From contig JAYUWK010000171.1 of the NCBI GenBank assembly GCA_043753895.1, forward strand, positions 1 through 64,000: 64,000 bases of DNA, given 5' to 3'. This DNA is from WLMZ01 sp043753895. GTDB lineage: Bacteria > Actinomycetota > Acidimicrobiia > Acidimicrobiales > Ilumatobacteraceae. Positions 17,009-26,170 of the stretch are shown piece by piece. The stretch's first letter is position 1, and each line of letters opens with the position of its first letter. Under the pieces are notes generated by a model. The model was not told the origin of the DNA. It ran no database searches and saw only the letters and a program-made list of their open reading frames with translations. A program made the translations under genes and the position numbers.

Positions 17009-18199
17009 TTACCCGTTGGCGGGGCGAACTTCCACCTGCACCGTCGCGCCAACCGGGCCGAGGGTGATCGTCCAGCCGTTGGTGGTCCACGATGCGCCCG
17101 GGTCCGACAGCAACTGCAGATGCGGCGCAGGACTCCCGAGCGTTTCCTGAACCCGGTCCGGCCCGGTGCAGGGAAACACCGCTTTCGAATTGGTTGGGCA
17201 CGCTGCTGACGACTGATCGATGCGGTGCACGGCCAATCCGGCTGCAGGCAAGAAGTCGTTGAAGCCGTCAGCCGTGAGGTACTCCACCGTCAGAAACGAA
17301 CCGTTGGCGAGCGGTAGGGCGAGCATGCGCAGCCGGTTCGCGCCGCCGGTGGGTGCGCCCGTCGACGCCAGGAGTGCATAGGTGCCGCCGGTCGCCGGGG
17401 CTACCGCTAGGTCGTCCACCGACAACCACCCGAGCGCAAGCCGGTTGATCGCGAGCGTGTCGGGACCATTGCGACGATCGGGTTCGGTACTGCGCGGCGA
17501 CGCGCTGTTGCTCATCAGGTCGATGTCGCTGGCATGTTGATCCGCGCTCGTCGGGTCGCCACTGTGCGCTAGGCCGAGCGTGTGCCCGATCTCGTGCTCG
17601 GTGAGGTCCACCGCAGGGACGGTGCCCCAGTCCGGATGGAAATCTGACGCGCCGATGTAGAGCGCCCGCTGGGTCTCACGGGCTGGGCACAACGCGGTCA
17701 CGCACGGCGTTCCCGGCCGGCCCCACCCGCCCGGTTCGGTCTCGAGATGCTCGGCGTTGGCCACCACCATCACCGCGCTCGTGTCGGCCGCGCTGGCATC
17801 GATGGCGCGCTGCACACAGTGATCGTGGGTCTCATCATCGGACATCGACAACGAGGAACCAGCGACGAAAGCCGGATGATAGAGACCATGTGACAAGGCC
17901 TCGAAGTAGGGGGTGACGGTGGCGTTGAGCTTGGCCGTCACATCGCGTGGCGTGAGTGCCAGCCGCAGCGTGAGCGCGCCATAGATCGGGTCGGTCGTCG
18001 ACAACGGCACCTCACAGACGTATACCTCGAAGGTATCCTCTGCCGGGGCGTGCCGACCGCCGAGGATCAGCGTAAGCCCGGCCGGCTGATCGACCGAACC
18101 CAGCGTCGAGGTCGGCGCAGGCGCCGACGTGGTGCTCGTGCAGGCCAACCCGAACAAGGCCGGAACGAGCAGGAAGAAGAATTTGAAAGAATTCTTCAA
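17009..18199 (-). CDS. Metzincin-type zinc metalloprotease lipoprotein
   Basis: This 396-residue secreted protein has signal KNSFKFFFLLVPALFGLAC, giving a lipobox cysteine. The extended zinc motif HEIGHTLGLAH (HExxHxxGxxH) and a following DLMSNSA Met-turn candidate mark it as a metzincin. Six further cysteines suggest disulfides outside the cell. The TTG at 18199 is proposed as start because it places the signal peptide at the N-terminus and GAG lies 7 bases upstream. I do not recognise a named subfamily. It ends 10 bases before the mutase start. Confidence 0.78.
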   Translation of the reverse strand: MKNSFKFFFLLVPALFGLACTSTTSAPAPTSTLGSVDQPAGLTLILGGRHAPAEDTFEVYVCEVPLSTTDPIYGALTLRLALTPRDVTAKLNATVTPYFEALSHGLYHPAFVAGSSLSMSDDETHDHCVQRAIDASAADTSAVMVVANAEHLETEPGGWGRPGTPCVTALCPARETQRALYIGASDFHPDWGTVPAVDLTEHEIGHTLGLAHSGDPTSADQHASDIDLMSNSASPRSTEPDRRNGPDTLAINRLALGWLSVDDLAVAPATGGTYALLASTGAPTGGANRLRMLALPLANGSFLTVEYLTADGFNDFLPAAGLAVHRIDQSSAACPTNSKAVFPCTGPDRVQETLGSPAPHLQLLSDPGASWTTNGWTITLGPVGATVQVEVRPANG

Positions 18200-18393
18200 G
18201 AATCGCTCAAGTTCGTCACAACACCAACCGATACCTCTGGCACAACGATGCGCAGACGGGATTGCGCATCGGCCGGGTTGGTGGGCTGATCCGCCGTCCC
18301 GTGAGGTTCTCCGGTGTCGGTCGTGGCGGAACGCGCCGGCACCGGCGAACCACCCCCACCGGTCAGCACGACCCGCTGCGCAGCGGCCGAACA

Positions 18394-19053
18394 TCATGGA
18401 ACGATCGCTTCGTCGAGCAATCGCAAGTACGTACTGCGCGGGATCTCGATGGTGCCCAACGACGCCAGATGATCGGTGCTCCACTGCACGTCGAGCAAGA
18501 ACACACCTGCGGCACGGAGTTCGTCGACCAGCGCGACCAGTGCCACCTTCGAAGCATCCCGGGCGGCCGAGAACATGCTTTCGCCCGCAAAGAAGTGATT
18601 GATCCTCACGCCGTACAGACCGCCAACGAGGTCACCGCTGGCATCGAACACCTCCATGCTGTGCGCCCAGCCCATCGTGTGCAAGACGTGATACGCGTCG
18701 ACGAAGGGCTGATTAATCCAACCATTCGGCCGGGCCGGATCACCACAGCTCAGCATCACCTCACGAAAGCAGGTGTTGAAACGAACCTCGTATTTGCGAC
18801 AGCTCTGACGAAGCGACTTCGACACCTTCAGTCCGTCGAGGGGCAACACGCCGCGTGGATTGGGGGACCACCACGCGACCTTCCATCGATCGATCGGCAT
18901 CGGGAACAAGCCGTTGCGGTATGCAGACAGCAGTGTGCCGGGCTCAAGGTCGGCGCCTACGCCCACCAGACCGTGCTTGTCGGCGCGGTGCGCCGGGGGC
19001 AGACGCCACCGTGTTGGCGACGGTTCGACGGGCGTCACATCGAAAGCAGTCAC
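18394..19053 (-). CDS. aat: Leucyl/phenylalanyl-tRNA--protein transferase
   Basis: Aat moves Leu or Phe from tRNA to N-terminal basic residues, creating N-degrons read by ClpS/ClpAP. The 219-residue product has the family landmarks GLVGVGADLEPGTLLSAYRNG, FPMP, WWSPNPRGVLPLD, INQPFVDAYHVLHTMGWAHS and FAGESMFS. The GTG at 19053 was chosen to start just ahead of the homology. The 194-base interval up to the metalloprotease start holds no gene I can support. Confidence 0.92.
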   Translation of the reverse strand: MTAFDVTPVEPSPTRWRLPPAHRADKHGLVGVGADLEPGTLLSAYRNGLFPMPIDRWKVAWWSPNPRGVLPLDGLKVSKSLRQSCRKYEVRFNTCFREVMLSCGDPARPNGWINQPFVDAYHVLHTMGWAHSMEVFDASGDLVGGLYGVRINHFFAGESMFSAARDASKVALVALVDELRAAGVFLLDVQWSTDHLASLGTIEIPRSTYLRLLDEAIVP

Positions 19054-19116
19054 GACACCAGCATGCCCGAATCGCTGCAGCAGAGCAGCGCGCTGCGCCA
19101 ATCACCGCGCCAAGAA

Positions 19117-19974
19117 TCAGCTCGAATAGTCGAAGAAACCGCGGCCGCTCTTTCGTCCGAGCCGACCAGCGGCCACCATGCGGCGCAGCGTGGGGACCGC
19201 AGCGTAGTTCGGGTCACGGAACTCGTCGTACAGCGCATCGAGGATCGCCAGCGATGTGTCGAGTCCCACGAGATCGAGCAGTGCGAACGGGCCCATCGGG
19301 AAGTTGCAGCCGCCCTTCATCGCCGTATCGATGTCGGCAATGGTGGCCGTGCCCTGCTCGTGCAGTCGCACCGCGTTGTTGAGGTAGGGGAACAACAGCG
19401 CATTCACGATGAAGCCGGCTTGGTCCTTGACCTCGACAGCGTCCTTACCGCAGGCCACTGCAAACGCGGTGGCAGTAGCGATGGTCTCGTCGCTGGCGGT
19501 GAGCGGGCGAACAACCTCGACCAGCTTCATCGCAGGCGCGGGATTGAAGAAGTGAATGCCGCACACCTTGTCGGGACGCTGCGTGACCATCGCGAGCTCG
19601 ACCACGGCAAGGGTGCTGGTGTTGGTAGCGAGGATCGCGTTGGGCTGCACGACCTGTTCGAGTTCGGCAAACAGCTCCTTTTTGATGGCGAGGTCTTCGA
19701 CCACGCTCTCGATGATGAGGTCACACTCTCGCAACGCACCGAGGTGATCGGTGGCGCTCACCCGGGCGAGGATCGCCACGCGCTCATCGTCGGTGAGCTT
19801 GGCGCGCTCCACCTGCTTGGCCAGGCTCTTGGTCAGCGATGCAACCATCGCGTCGGCACTGGCCTGGGTGCGCGAGCGCACGATCACCGTGTATCCGGCG
19901 CGTGCTGCGACCTCGGCGAGGCCCGATCCCATGATGCCCGAACCGAGAATGCCGACTGTTGTGATTTCGCTCAT
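19117..19974 (-). CDS. 3-hydroxybutyryl-CoA / 3-hydroxyacyl-CoA dehydrogenase
   Basis: The 285-residue enzyme opens with the NAD-binding GILGSGIMGSGLAEVAA. It has NTSTLAV and GIHFFNPAPAMKLVEVV, which contains the catalytic His, followed by the C-terminal dimerisation domain with GFIVNALLFPYLNNAV. It matches the FadB2/PaaH/Hbd group, which oxidises 3-hydroxyacyl-CoA with NAD(P) or runs in reverse. The ATG at 19974 was chosen over an in-frame TTG two codons upstream. A role with the mutase at 15028-16998 in acetyl-CoA assimilation is possible but unproven. Confidence 0.9.
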   Translation of the reverse strand: MSEITTVGILGSGIMGSGLAEVAARAGYTVIVRSRTQASADAMVASLTKSLAKQVERAKLTDDERVAILARVSATDHLGALRECDLIIESVVEDLAIKKELFAELEQVVQPNAILATNTSTLAVVELAMVTQRPDKVCGIHFFNPAPAMKLVEVVRPLTASDETIATATAFAVACGKDAVEVKDQAGFIVNALLFPYLNNAVRLHEQGTATIADIDTAMKGGCNFPMGPFALLDLVGLDTSLAILDALYDEFRDPNYAAVPTLRRMVAAGRLGRKSGRGFFDYSS

Positions 19975-20079
19975 CCTCAAACGCTACTTACCCACGGGTA
20001 ACCAGCCAAAGCCGGACGACGCGGCTCGATTCGTTGGCGACTCGATTCGACCAACGCCTGCACTGCGTAGAATCCGCCG

Positions 20080-21348
20080 GTGGCCCAACGGCAAGTATTC
20101 CGACCCCTGCGTGATTTTTTGGCCACCGAGTCGGCAGGCGGTGTGCTGGCCGTGGGAGCCGCTGTCGCAGCGATGATCTGGGCCAACGTGGCCCCGCACC
20201 ACTACGAATCCCTGTGGTCCACCGAAATCGCCATCACCATTGGCCACCATTCGCTCAGCCTCGATCTGACCCACTGGGTGAACGACGGACTCATGGCGAT
20301 CTTCTTCCTCGTCGTCGGTTTGGAGATCAAACGCGAACTGGTGCAGGGCGAACTGCGCGTCCCGCGCCGGGCGGCGTTGCCGGTGGCCGCCGCGCTGGGC
20401 GGCATGATTGTGCCGGCAGGCATCTTCTTCGCGATCAACCACGGACAGTCCACCAGCCACGGTTGGGGTGTCCCCATGGCCACCGATATCGCGCTGGCTC
20501 TCGGCGTGGTCGCACTCGCGGGAAGCCGAGTCGTTCCGGCGTCGCTCTCGCTGTTCCTCCTGGCCGTCGCCATCGTCGATGACATCGGGGCTATCGTGGT
20601 GATCGCGGTGTTCTACAGCAACGGCATCAACATGCGCTGGCTGCTCCTCGGTGGGGTCATGGTGGTTCTCACCATTGCGATGCAACGCGTTCGAGTCGGA
20701 GCAATGACTCCCTACCTGCTGGTCGGAGCGGTGCTCTGGCTGGCGCTGCATGAAGCTGGCATTCACGCCACTATTGCGGGCGTGATCATGGGACTGCTTG
20801 CCCCAACCACTCCGCTGTTGTCACCCGGCGCCATCGACGAAGCCGAGTTGCTCGATGTGTCCACTCCCGTAGCCGTACACACCACCGTCACGATCGCGCG
20901 ACATTCGGTGAGCGTGGTCGAACGACTCGAACATGCGCTCCATCCATGGTCGAGCTTCGTCATCGTTCCGATCTTCGCCCTTGCCAACGCGGGCATTCGC
21001 TTCAACAGTGAGTTGTTCGACGGGGTGTTCAGCTCGCACGTGTTCTGGGGGATCATGCTCGGGCTGCTCATCGGTAAGCCGGTGGGCATCACGATCGCAT
21101 CGTGGCTCGCGGTACGCACCGGCGTGGCCGAGCTTCCACCGGGTGTCCGGATGACGCAGATCGGTGCCATTGGCTGTGTGGCCGGTATCGGCTTCACGGT
21201 CAGTCTGTTCGTGTCCGATCTCGCCTTCGGGTATCCGCCCGACCTGGGGCACGCGAAGTTCGCGATTCTGGTCGCTTCGATTTCGGCTGGCGTTCTCGGT
21301 GTGGTCGCACTTCGCTCATCGGCGCGCCGGAACTATTCATCAACGTGA
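20080..21348 (+). CDS. nhaA: Na+/H+ antiporter NhaA
   Basis: A 422-residue polytopic antiporter. The conserved pieces are VNDGLMAIFFLVVGLEIKREL, MATDIALALGV with the discontinuous-helix Asp, and AIVDDIGAIVVIA with the paired Asp of the ion site. NhaA exchanges two protons for one sodium ion, supporting pH and salt tolerance. This fits a saline or brackish habitat, though many freshwater bacteria carry it too. The start is GTG. Its stop overlaps the next ATG by one base. Confidence 0.95.
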   Translation: MAQRQVFRPLRDFLATESAGGVLAVGAAVAAMIWANVAPHHYESLWSTEIAITIGHHSLSLDLTHWVNDGLMAIFFLVVGLEIKRELVQGELRVPRRAALPVAAALGGMIVPAGIFFAINHGQSTSHGWGVPMATDIALALGVVALAGSRVVPASLSLFLLAVAIVDDIGAIVVIAVFYSNGINMRWLLLGGVMVVLTIAMQRVRVGAMTPYLLVGAVLWLALHEAGIHATIAGVIMGLLAPTTPLLSPGAIDEAELLDVSTPVAVHTTVTIARHSVSVVERLEHALHPWSSFVIVPIFALANAGIRFNSELFDGVFSSHVFWGIMLGLLIGKPVGITIASWLAVRTGVAELPPGVRMTQIGAIGCVAGIGFTVSLFVSDLAFGYPPDLGHAKFAILVASISAGVLGVVALRSSARRNYSST

Positions 21349-21998
21349 TGCCCGCGCGTACAGTGACGAGCATGACCGGAACGCTTGCTCTCTTGGGTGG
21401 TGGCCCATTCACCGCCAACGACGAACTCGACCGTCACCTGATCGCGTCGGCCTCGGCGACCGAGGTGGTCGTGCTGCCCACCGCCGACGCGTTCGAACAC
21501 CCGAGCCGCTGCATCGATTCGGCTCGCGTGTGGGGAGAGCGGCTCGGTGTCACCATCGACGGACGTCTCGTCCTGCGGCGTGCCGATGCGAACGATCACG
21601 AACACGTGCATGCCGTAGAGCACGCGCGCATGGTGTATCTCGCTGGCGATTCTCCGCTGCACCTGCGCTCAGTTCTCAAGAACGCAGCCATGTTCGACGC
21701 GCTCCGCGCGGTCATTTCCAACGGTGGCGTGGTTGCGGCTGTTGGTGCCAGTGCGGCCTGCCTGTGTGACCCGATGACCGACCCGCGCGGCGGTGCCTTC
21801 ACGCTCGGTCTCGGTCTGGTCGACGGGCTCGCACTGCTCACCGAGGCCGAAACCTGGTCGCCGGAACGGCTGCACCGCACGCTGAAGCTTGCCAAGGGAT
21901 TCGCGGTCGCGGTGTTGCCTACCGGTAGCGCGTTGTTGCACAGCAACTCGACGTGGGAGCGCATTGGCGCGGCCGACGTCCACGGCGACCTCGCCTGA
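21348..21998 (+). CDS. S51 peptidase / cyanophycinase-like class I amidotransferase-fold protein
   Basis: The 216-residue protein begins near GTLALLGGGPF and has a nucleophile-elbow-like AAVGASAACLCDPM, with Ser in the place used by cyanophycinase and peptidase E. Strand VVVLPTADAFEHP also fits that fold. Family members are serine peptidases cleaving Asp-containing or beta-aspartyl peptides. Function here is unproven. The ATG at 21348 overlaps the nhaA stop by one base (TGATG). ATG 21372 is the alternative and lies closer to the homology. Confidence 0.72.
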   Translation: MPARTVTSMTGTLALLGGGPFTANDELDRHLIASASATEVVVLPTADAFEHPSRCIDSARVWGERLGVTIDGRLVLRRADANDHEHVHAVEHARMVYLAGDSPLHLRSVLKNAAMFDALRAVISNGGVVAAVGASAACLCDPMTDPRGGAFTLGLGLVDGLALLTEAETWSPERLHRTLKLAKGFAVAVLPTGSALLHSNSTWERIGAADVHGDLA

Positions 21999-22035
21999 TG
22001 TCGTTGCAGTGATGTCGGGGGGCCCGCAGCACCGA

Positions 22036-22866
22036 TCACTTCTCGGTGATGGTGACCTTGGTGATCGTCAGCGGTGTCAATGGCGGAACCCCATTGGCCG
22101 CGGCCGGATTTGCTTGCGCCTCGAGCGCTTTCACCGTGGTATCGAATCCGTCGGTGACCTGGCCGAGCAGGCTGTACTCAGCCGGCAGTGCAACACCCTG
22201 GGAACCGGTGACCACGAAGAACTGACTGTCGTTGGTGGTGGCACCCTGGGCCTTGGCCATGGCCACCGAAGCGAGCTCATACTTGCCACTCTTGGGTGGT
22301 TCCACCGAGACAGAGATGCCGGCACCGCCGGTACCCGTGCCCGTGGGGTCGCCACACTGCACCATGAAGTCCTTGATCGCGCGGTGGCATGGCGTGTTGT
22401 CGTAGAAGCGGTAACGAGCGAGGTACACGAACAGGTTCACGTTCTGCGGTGAGTTCACGGCATCGAGCGCGATGGTGTAGCTGCCCTTGTTGGTGTCCAC
22501 GAGTGCCGTGTAGGTCTTGCCCGCCGTGATGCAGGTCGGGGCAGGCTTCGGGAACGACACCACTCGGCCTGCCGAACCATCTGCTGGCGGGCACGGATAC
22601 GCGCCGGAGGCATCGGGCGTCGGCGGTGTGCCGATGACGGTGACGATCGGCGCAATCGTGGCCGTGGACGATGTGGACGGCGTGCTCGCCGAATCACTCG
22701 GCCCGAAAAGTCGCACGAGACCGAAGACCGCAACGATGAGCAGCGGTACCCCAATGCCGATCTGCAGGCCACGCTTTTTGGTCTTGGCGCGGCGAGCCTC
22801 TCGAGCCATTTCCTCGAGCTTCAGCTGCCGGTTTGCTTTCTGACGTTCACGCTTGTCGGTACCCAC
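22036..22866 (-). CDS. Membrane-anchored cyclophilin-type peptidyl-prolyl isomerase
   Basis: This 276-residue protein has a basic cytoplasmic N-terminus, one transmembrane helix (GIGVPLLIVAVFGLVRLF), a Ser/Thr-rich linker and an external cyclophilin domain. Landmarks are YRFYDNTPCHRAIKDFMVQCGDPTGTGTG, here split across residues 155-183, and TNDSQFFVV. Cyclophilins catalyse cis-trans isomerisation of prolyl bonds in extracytoplasmic folding. The catalytic Arg is present in HRAIKDF. The start is GTG. It faces the upstream S51-like gene tail to tail. Confidence 0.92.
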   Translation of the reverse strand: MGTDKRERQKANRQLKLEEMAREARRAKTKKRGLQIGIGVPLLIVAVFGLVRLFGPSDSASTPSTSSTATIAPIVTVIGTPPTPDASGAYPCPPADGSAGRVVSFPKPAPTCITAGKTYTALVDTNKGSYTIALDAVNSPQNVNLFVYLARYRFYDNTPCHRAIKDFMVQCGDPTGTGTGGAGISVSVEPPKSGKYELASVAMAKAQGATTNDSQFFVVTGSQGVALPAEYSLLGQVTDGFDTTVKALEAQANPAAANGVPPLTPLTITKVTITEK

Positions 22867-23101
22867 AAGGACGACACGCTAGTGCCTGCTCTGGCCTCAA
22901 CACCGGTCGACTCCATCGCCGTTCGTCAACGTATCGAAAAGTCTGACGTGCAGTTCTTGCGTCTCGATCGACAAGAACCACTCAAGGAAACGACGTTGCG
23001 TGCCGATATCCCCATTGCAGCGTTCGTTCGCGGCGGGACACAGCACACGGCACACAGCACGGTCAGAAGCGGGAAAGCCACATCATGCAGGTCGGGACAC
23101 C

Positions 23102-26100
23102 ATGAGTCGGTTGACGAACTCAGACTCGCCATCTCGGCGGCACGCAGAACCTGATCGACGCGCCGATGCGCCGGCAGGCACCGTGCACCGCATCGGTCGA
23201 CAAATCGCCCTACTGTCCCTTCTCACCGGGTTTGCGTACCTCGTCTGGCGGAGCATGTGGTCGTGGCACGGTTCGGGCACGACGATCGCATGGTGGTTGG
23301 CCATACCTGCGCTCGCGGTCGAAGTCACCGGATTTGTCGTTGTCGCCGTGTTGTTCTGGGCCCTGTGGCGCCACCCCCGGATGAACCCCCCCGTGTTCGA
23401 AACCACCGGCGAGGGATCGCGCGACCAGCTCGACGATGTGCATCATCCCGACTACGACGTGGCGATCCTCGCTACTGACCGGAGCATCGAGGACGTTCGC
23501 GCCACGCTGGTGTCGCTGCGGTTCGATCCCTCAGCGGCCATCGCGCTGATCATCGATCACGCGGGCCGCCCCGAAACGGTGCGTCTCGCGGCCGAGTTCG
23601 GTGCCAACTATCGCGTCCCAGACATCACCGATGTGGCGGGTCTCGCGGCCGCCGTCGCGGCATCGGTGCACGAGTTCTTCTTGTTGGTGAACGGTGGGGA
23701 CATCCCCGCTATCGGCGCCGCTGGCACATTGCGCGAGTGGATGACCAGCGACGACATCGTCGTCGTTCAGGGTGTCGTGACCGCCACGCCAGGGGATTCG
23801 GTCGAGCACGGACCCAACGGACGCCATGACCTCACCTTCGAGCGAGCCGGCCTCAACCCCGGACTCGGAGCGCGGGGAACCGGAATCCTGACGGGGAGTG
23901 GTGCGCTGATTCGACGCGTCGCGTTACGCGACATCGATCTGTGTCAGGCCTCGCGCCAGAGCGCGCTCTGGGAGCTGATGCCACTACTCGCAGCCAACGG
24001 ATTGCGCGTGGTCGCTGCAGGCGGCCATCCGGTGGTCGCTGAGAAGCCGCTCACCTCAGCCCCCGCCGTCGCGGCCAACCGACGTTCACAGGCCGACGCC
24101 GGATGGCGCCTGCTGGCCGGTCCGAACGGTGCACTGCGAGCCCGTGGGCTTCGCTGGCAGGATCGCCTCGCGTTGGTTGCCTGGGCGGCACGATCACTCG
24201 ACGGGTTGCGCAGAGTGGTGCTCTGCACCATTGTGCTCGGAGCGCTCCTCGCAGGTCGCGCCCCGTTTGCGCCATCTGCCCGGCCAATGCTGTATCTGTG
24301 GGTACCGACGTTTGTCTTGGCTTCTGTTGCCCTGGCGCTGTTGTCGGGTGGAGCGCTGCGGCCCGGCGACCGCGTACGCGGCTCCGTGCGAGCGGTGGGG
24401 TTGTCCATCGGGCTCGTCATCGCGATCAACTCGGTACTCGTGATTCGCGGCATCTCGGACCGCTTTACCCATGCGCTGCGACCCCTCGATCACAACACAC
24501 AAATTGGGCTGTCGGCGATCTCGTTGTGGCTCCTCGCCGGATCGCTCGACTCGCTTCGCATGCTGGCGCGCCGTCGCCAGAACCGTCGTGCCATTCGGCT
24601 GGCGGCGTCGGGCACGGGTCGCCTGGACGAGTTCGGGGTGTATGTCGCCGACATCACCATGCTCGGTGCAGGCCTGCTCTCGGATCAGCCCACGGCGCTC
24701 GGGGGCCGACATCGTCTCGCGTTCTCCGTGCCGAGCGAGTCGGGCATCACCTCGATCGAGGTGCCCTGCGTCGTTCGTAACGTGCGCCCCGACATGTTGA
24801 CCGCGTGGAGAATCGGCGTCGAGTTCTACGACGTCGACGAATACGCCCTGAACACGCTCGCCGAATGCTGCGCAGTGATGCCCGCTCGCGCCGCGCTCGC
24901 TGGAGCAGAGCTTGCGCCTGGCGTGTTCGACGAGCCGGCAGAGGCGAGGGTGGGGCCGCGTCGTCTGGCACTGCAGGTCGCCACCCTGCTTGCGCTCGCC
25001 GGCGTCGTGTCATCCACAGCGCCCATCAACGCCGAAGCCAGCCCGCCGACGACGCGTCTGGTGTCGGGCGAGATCGTCGACGTCGGCGAGGCCCCGGTGA
25101 TGCCTCAACCAACGCAGACCAGCACCACACCCGCGACCAACGGCCCCGCAACAGCAGGCACAGCCGACGCGAGCCCGACCTCCATCGACACGAACCCGAA
25201 TCCGGTCACCACCGACTCGCCCCCCCTCGAGTCAGCGATGCCGACCGATCCGATCGTGAGCGACCCCGCGACTTCGCAGGTGCCCCCCGCCTCCGAAGTC
25301 GCGGGTGGAAACGACCACAGCGACCTCGGCGGCATCACCGTCGTCGGCGTGTGCTCCTCCGATGCAGGCAACGACGGGGTATTCGGTACCAACGACGACA
25401 CGTACGGCTCCACGGTGAGCACCGTCACCGACCCGCAGGGTAGGTACAACCTCAGCCTCGACGGGTTGGCCTGCTGGGTGTCGATCGAGCCGCCGCTGCA
25501 ACCGTTACAGGCGCCGTCGACCATCGCGGGGCCATCGATTGGCCGAGCCGCGCTCGTGGGATTGAGTGATACGGGTCGGATCACGATGGCCCCCGTACGG
25601 ATCAGCCGTACTTCGCTGTTGGGCGTGGCCCCCGCACCGACAGCCACCAACGAGGCGACTGGGGCAATCGGTGATCTCGTCTGGGTGGATCGCAACGCCG
25701 ACGGAATTCAGCAACCCGGTGAGGGTGGCGTCGCCAAGGCCACGATCACGCTCTACAACGCAACGGGTAAGACCGTGGGCACAGCAACTACCAACAACGA
25801 CGGCACCTTCTTGTTCGATGCGCTCACCGAGGGTATGTACAGCTTGGGTGTCTCGAACCTGCCCGCCGGACTGCGTGTCCCTCGCGTCGATCCGCTCACA
25901 TCGCGGACACCACTGGTTTGGTTGCAAGCAGGCCAGAGACTGTCTGCAGCCGATGTCGGCGTGGTCCCTGAGTCCGCCTCATCGGCGTCTCGCGCATTGG
26001 CCACTGTCGCGTTACCGGCACCGTCAACCGACCAACTCCATCCTTCCGGTCGCTCGGGTTCATCGGGGTTGCCGACGATGCTCGTCATCCTGATGGCAGC

Positions 26101-26170
26101 CATGCTCGGGGCAAGCGTCATCTTTGCGTCGGCGCAACCTATTCGTGGTCGTCGCCCGACTTCGCAATGA
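23102..26170 (+). CDS. Fusion: degenerate GT2 (cellulose-synthase-like), PilZ-like and SdrD B-like domains
   Basis: This 1022-residue membrane protein has two N-terminal helices (about 33-52, 61-89) and a GT2-like cytosolic domain (about 110-330) that begins like a cellulose synthase (YDVAILATDRSIEDVRATL). The catalytic motifs look lost: NGGD stands where DxD is expected, and no TED or QxxRW is seen. Four more helices follow (about 370-486). A PilZ-like domain (about 490-593) shows RRAIR and DITMLGAG, close to the c-di-GMP motifs RxxxR and [D/N]xSxxG. After another helix (about 622-644) and a Pro/Thr linker come two Ig-like domains, the second a clear SdrD B repeat (IGDLVWVDRNADGIQQPGE), then a final helix. 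ATG 23102 follows GTCGGGA. Confidence 0.75.
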   Translation: MSRLTNSDSPSRRHAEPDRRADAPAGTVHRIGRQIALLSLLTGFAYLVWRSMWSWHGSGTTIAWWLAIPALAVEVTGFVVVAVLFWALWRHPRMNPPVFETTGEGSRDQLDDVHHPDYDVAILATDRSIEDVRATLVSLRFDPSAAIALIIDHAGRPETVRLAAEFGANYRVPDITDVAGLAAAVAASVHEFFLLVNGGDIPAIGAAGTLREWMTSDDIVVVQGVVTATPGDSVEHGPNGRHDLTFERAGLNPGLGARGTGILTGSGALIRRVALRDIDLCQASRQSALWELMPLLAANGLRVVAAGGHPVVAEKPLTSAPAVAANRRSQADAGWRLLAGPNGALRARGLRWQDRLALVAWAARSLDGLRRVVLCTIVLGALLAGRAPFAPSARPMLYLWVPTFVLASVALALLSGGALRPGDRVRGSVRAVGLSIGLVIAINSVLVIRGISDRFTHALRPLDHNTQIGLSAISLWLLAGSLDSLRMLARRRQNRRAIRLAASGTGRLDEFGVYVADITMLGAGLLSDQPTALGGRHRLAFSVPSESGITSIEVPCVVRNVRPDMLTAWRIGVEFYDVDEYALNTLAECCAVMPARAALAGAELAPGVFDEPAEARVGPRRLALQVATLLALAGVVSSTAPINAEASPPTTRLVSGEIVDVGEAPVMPQPTQTSTTPATNGPATAGTADASPTSIDTNPNPVTTDSPPLESAMPTDPIVSDPATSQVPPASEVAGGNDHSDLGGITVVGVCSSDAGNDGVFGTNDDTYGSTVSTVTDPQGRYNLSLDGLACWVSIEPPLQPLQAPSTIAGPSIGRAALVGLSDTGRITMAPVRISRTSLLGVAPAPTATNEATGAIGDLVWVDRNADGIQQPGEGGVAKATITLYNATGKTVGTATTNNDGTFLFDALTEGMYSLGVSNLPAGLRVPRVDPLTSRTPLVWLQAGQRLSAADVGVVPESASSASRALATVALPAPSTDQLHPSGRSGSSGLPTMLVILMAAMLGASVIFASAQPIRGRRPTSQ

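Noticed and set aside
14887..17067. A 726-codon open frame on the plus strand opposite the MeaA-type mutase
   Set aside because: It is antisense to an unmistakable B12 mutase, its residues are rich in Arg/His/Gly/Asp as expected of a shadow in GC-rich DNA, and no domain is recognisable.
18181..18205. Palindrome around AGAATTCT at the metalloprotease start
   Set aside because: Short, AT-rich, inside the signal-peptide codons, and without a second copy; probably chance.
18262..20001. A 579-codon plus-strand frame covering aat and the hydroxyacyl-CoA dehydrogenase
   Set aside because: Both real genes are on the minus strand with clear motifs; this frame is their antisense shadow.
26074..26170. 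An LPxTG sorting signal at the C-terminus of the fusion protein
   Set aside because: The sequence is LPTML without Thr-Gly, although a hydrophobic helix and basic tail follow; no sortase gene is nearby.
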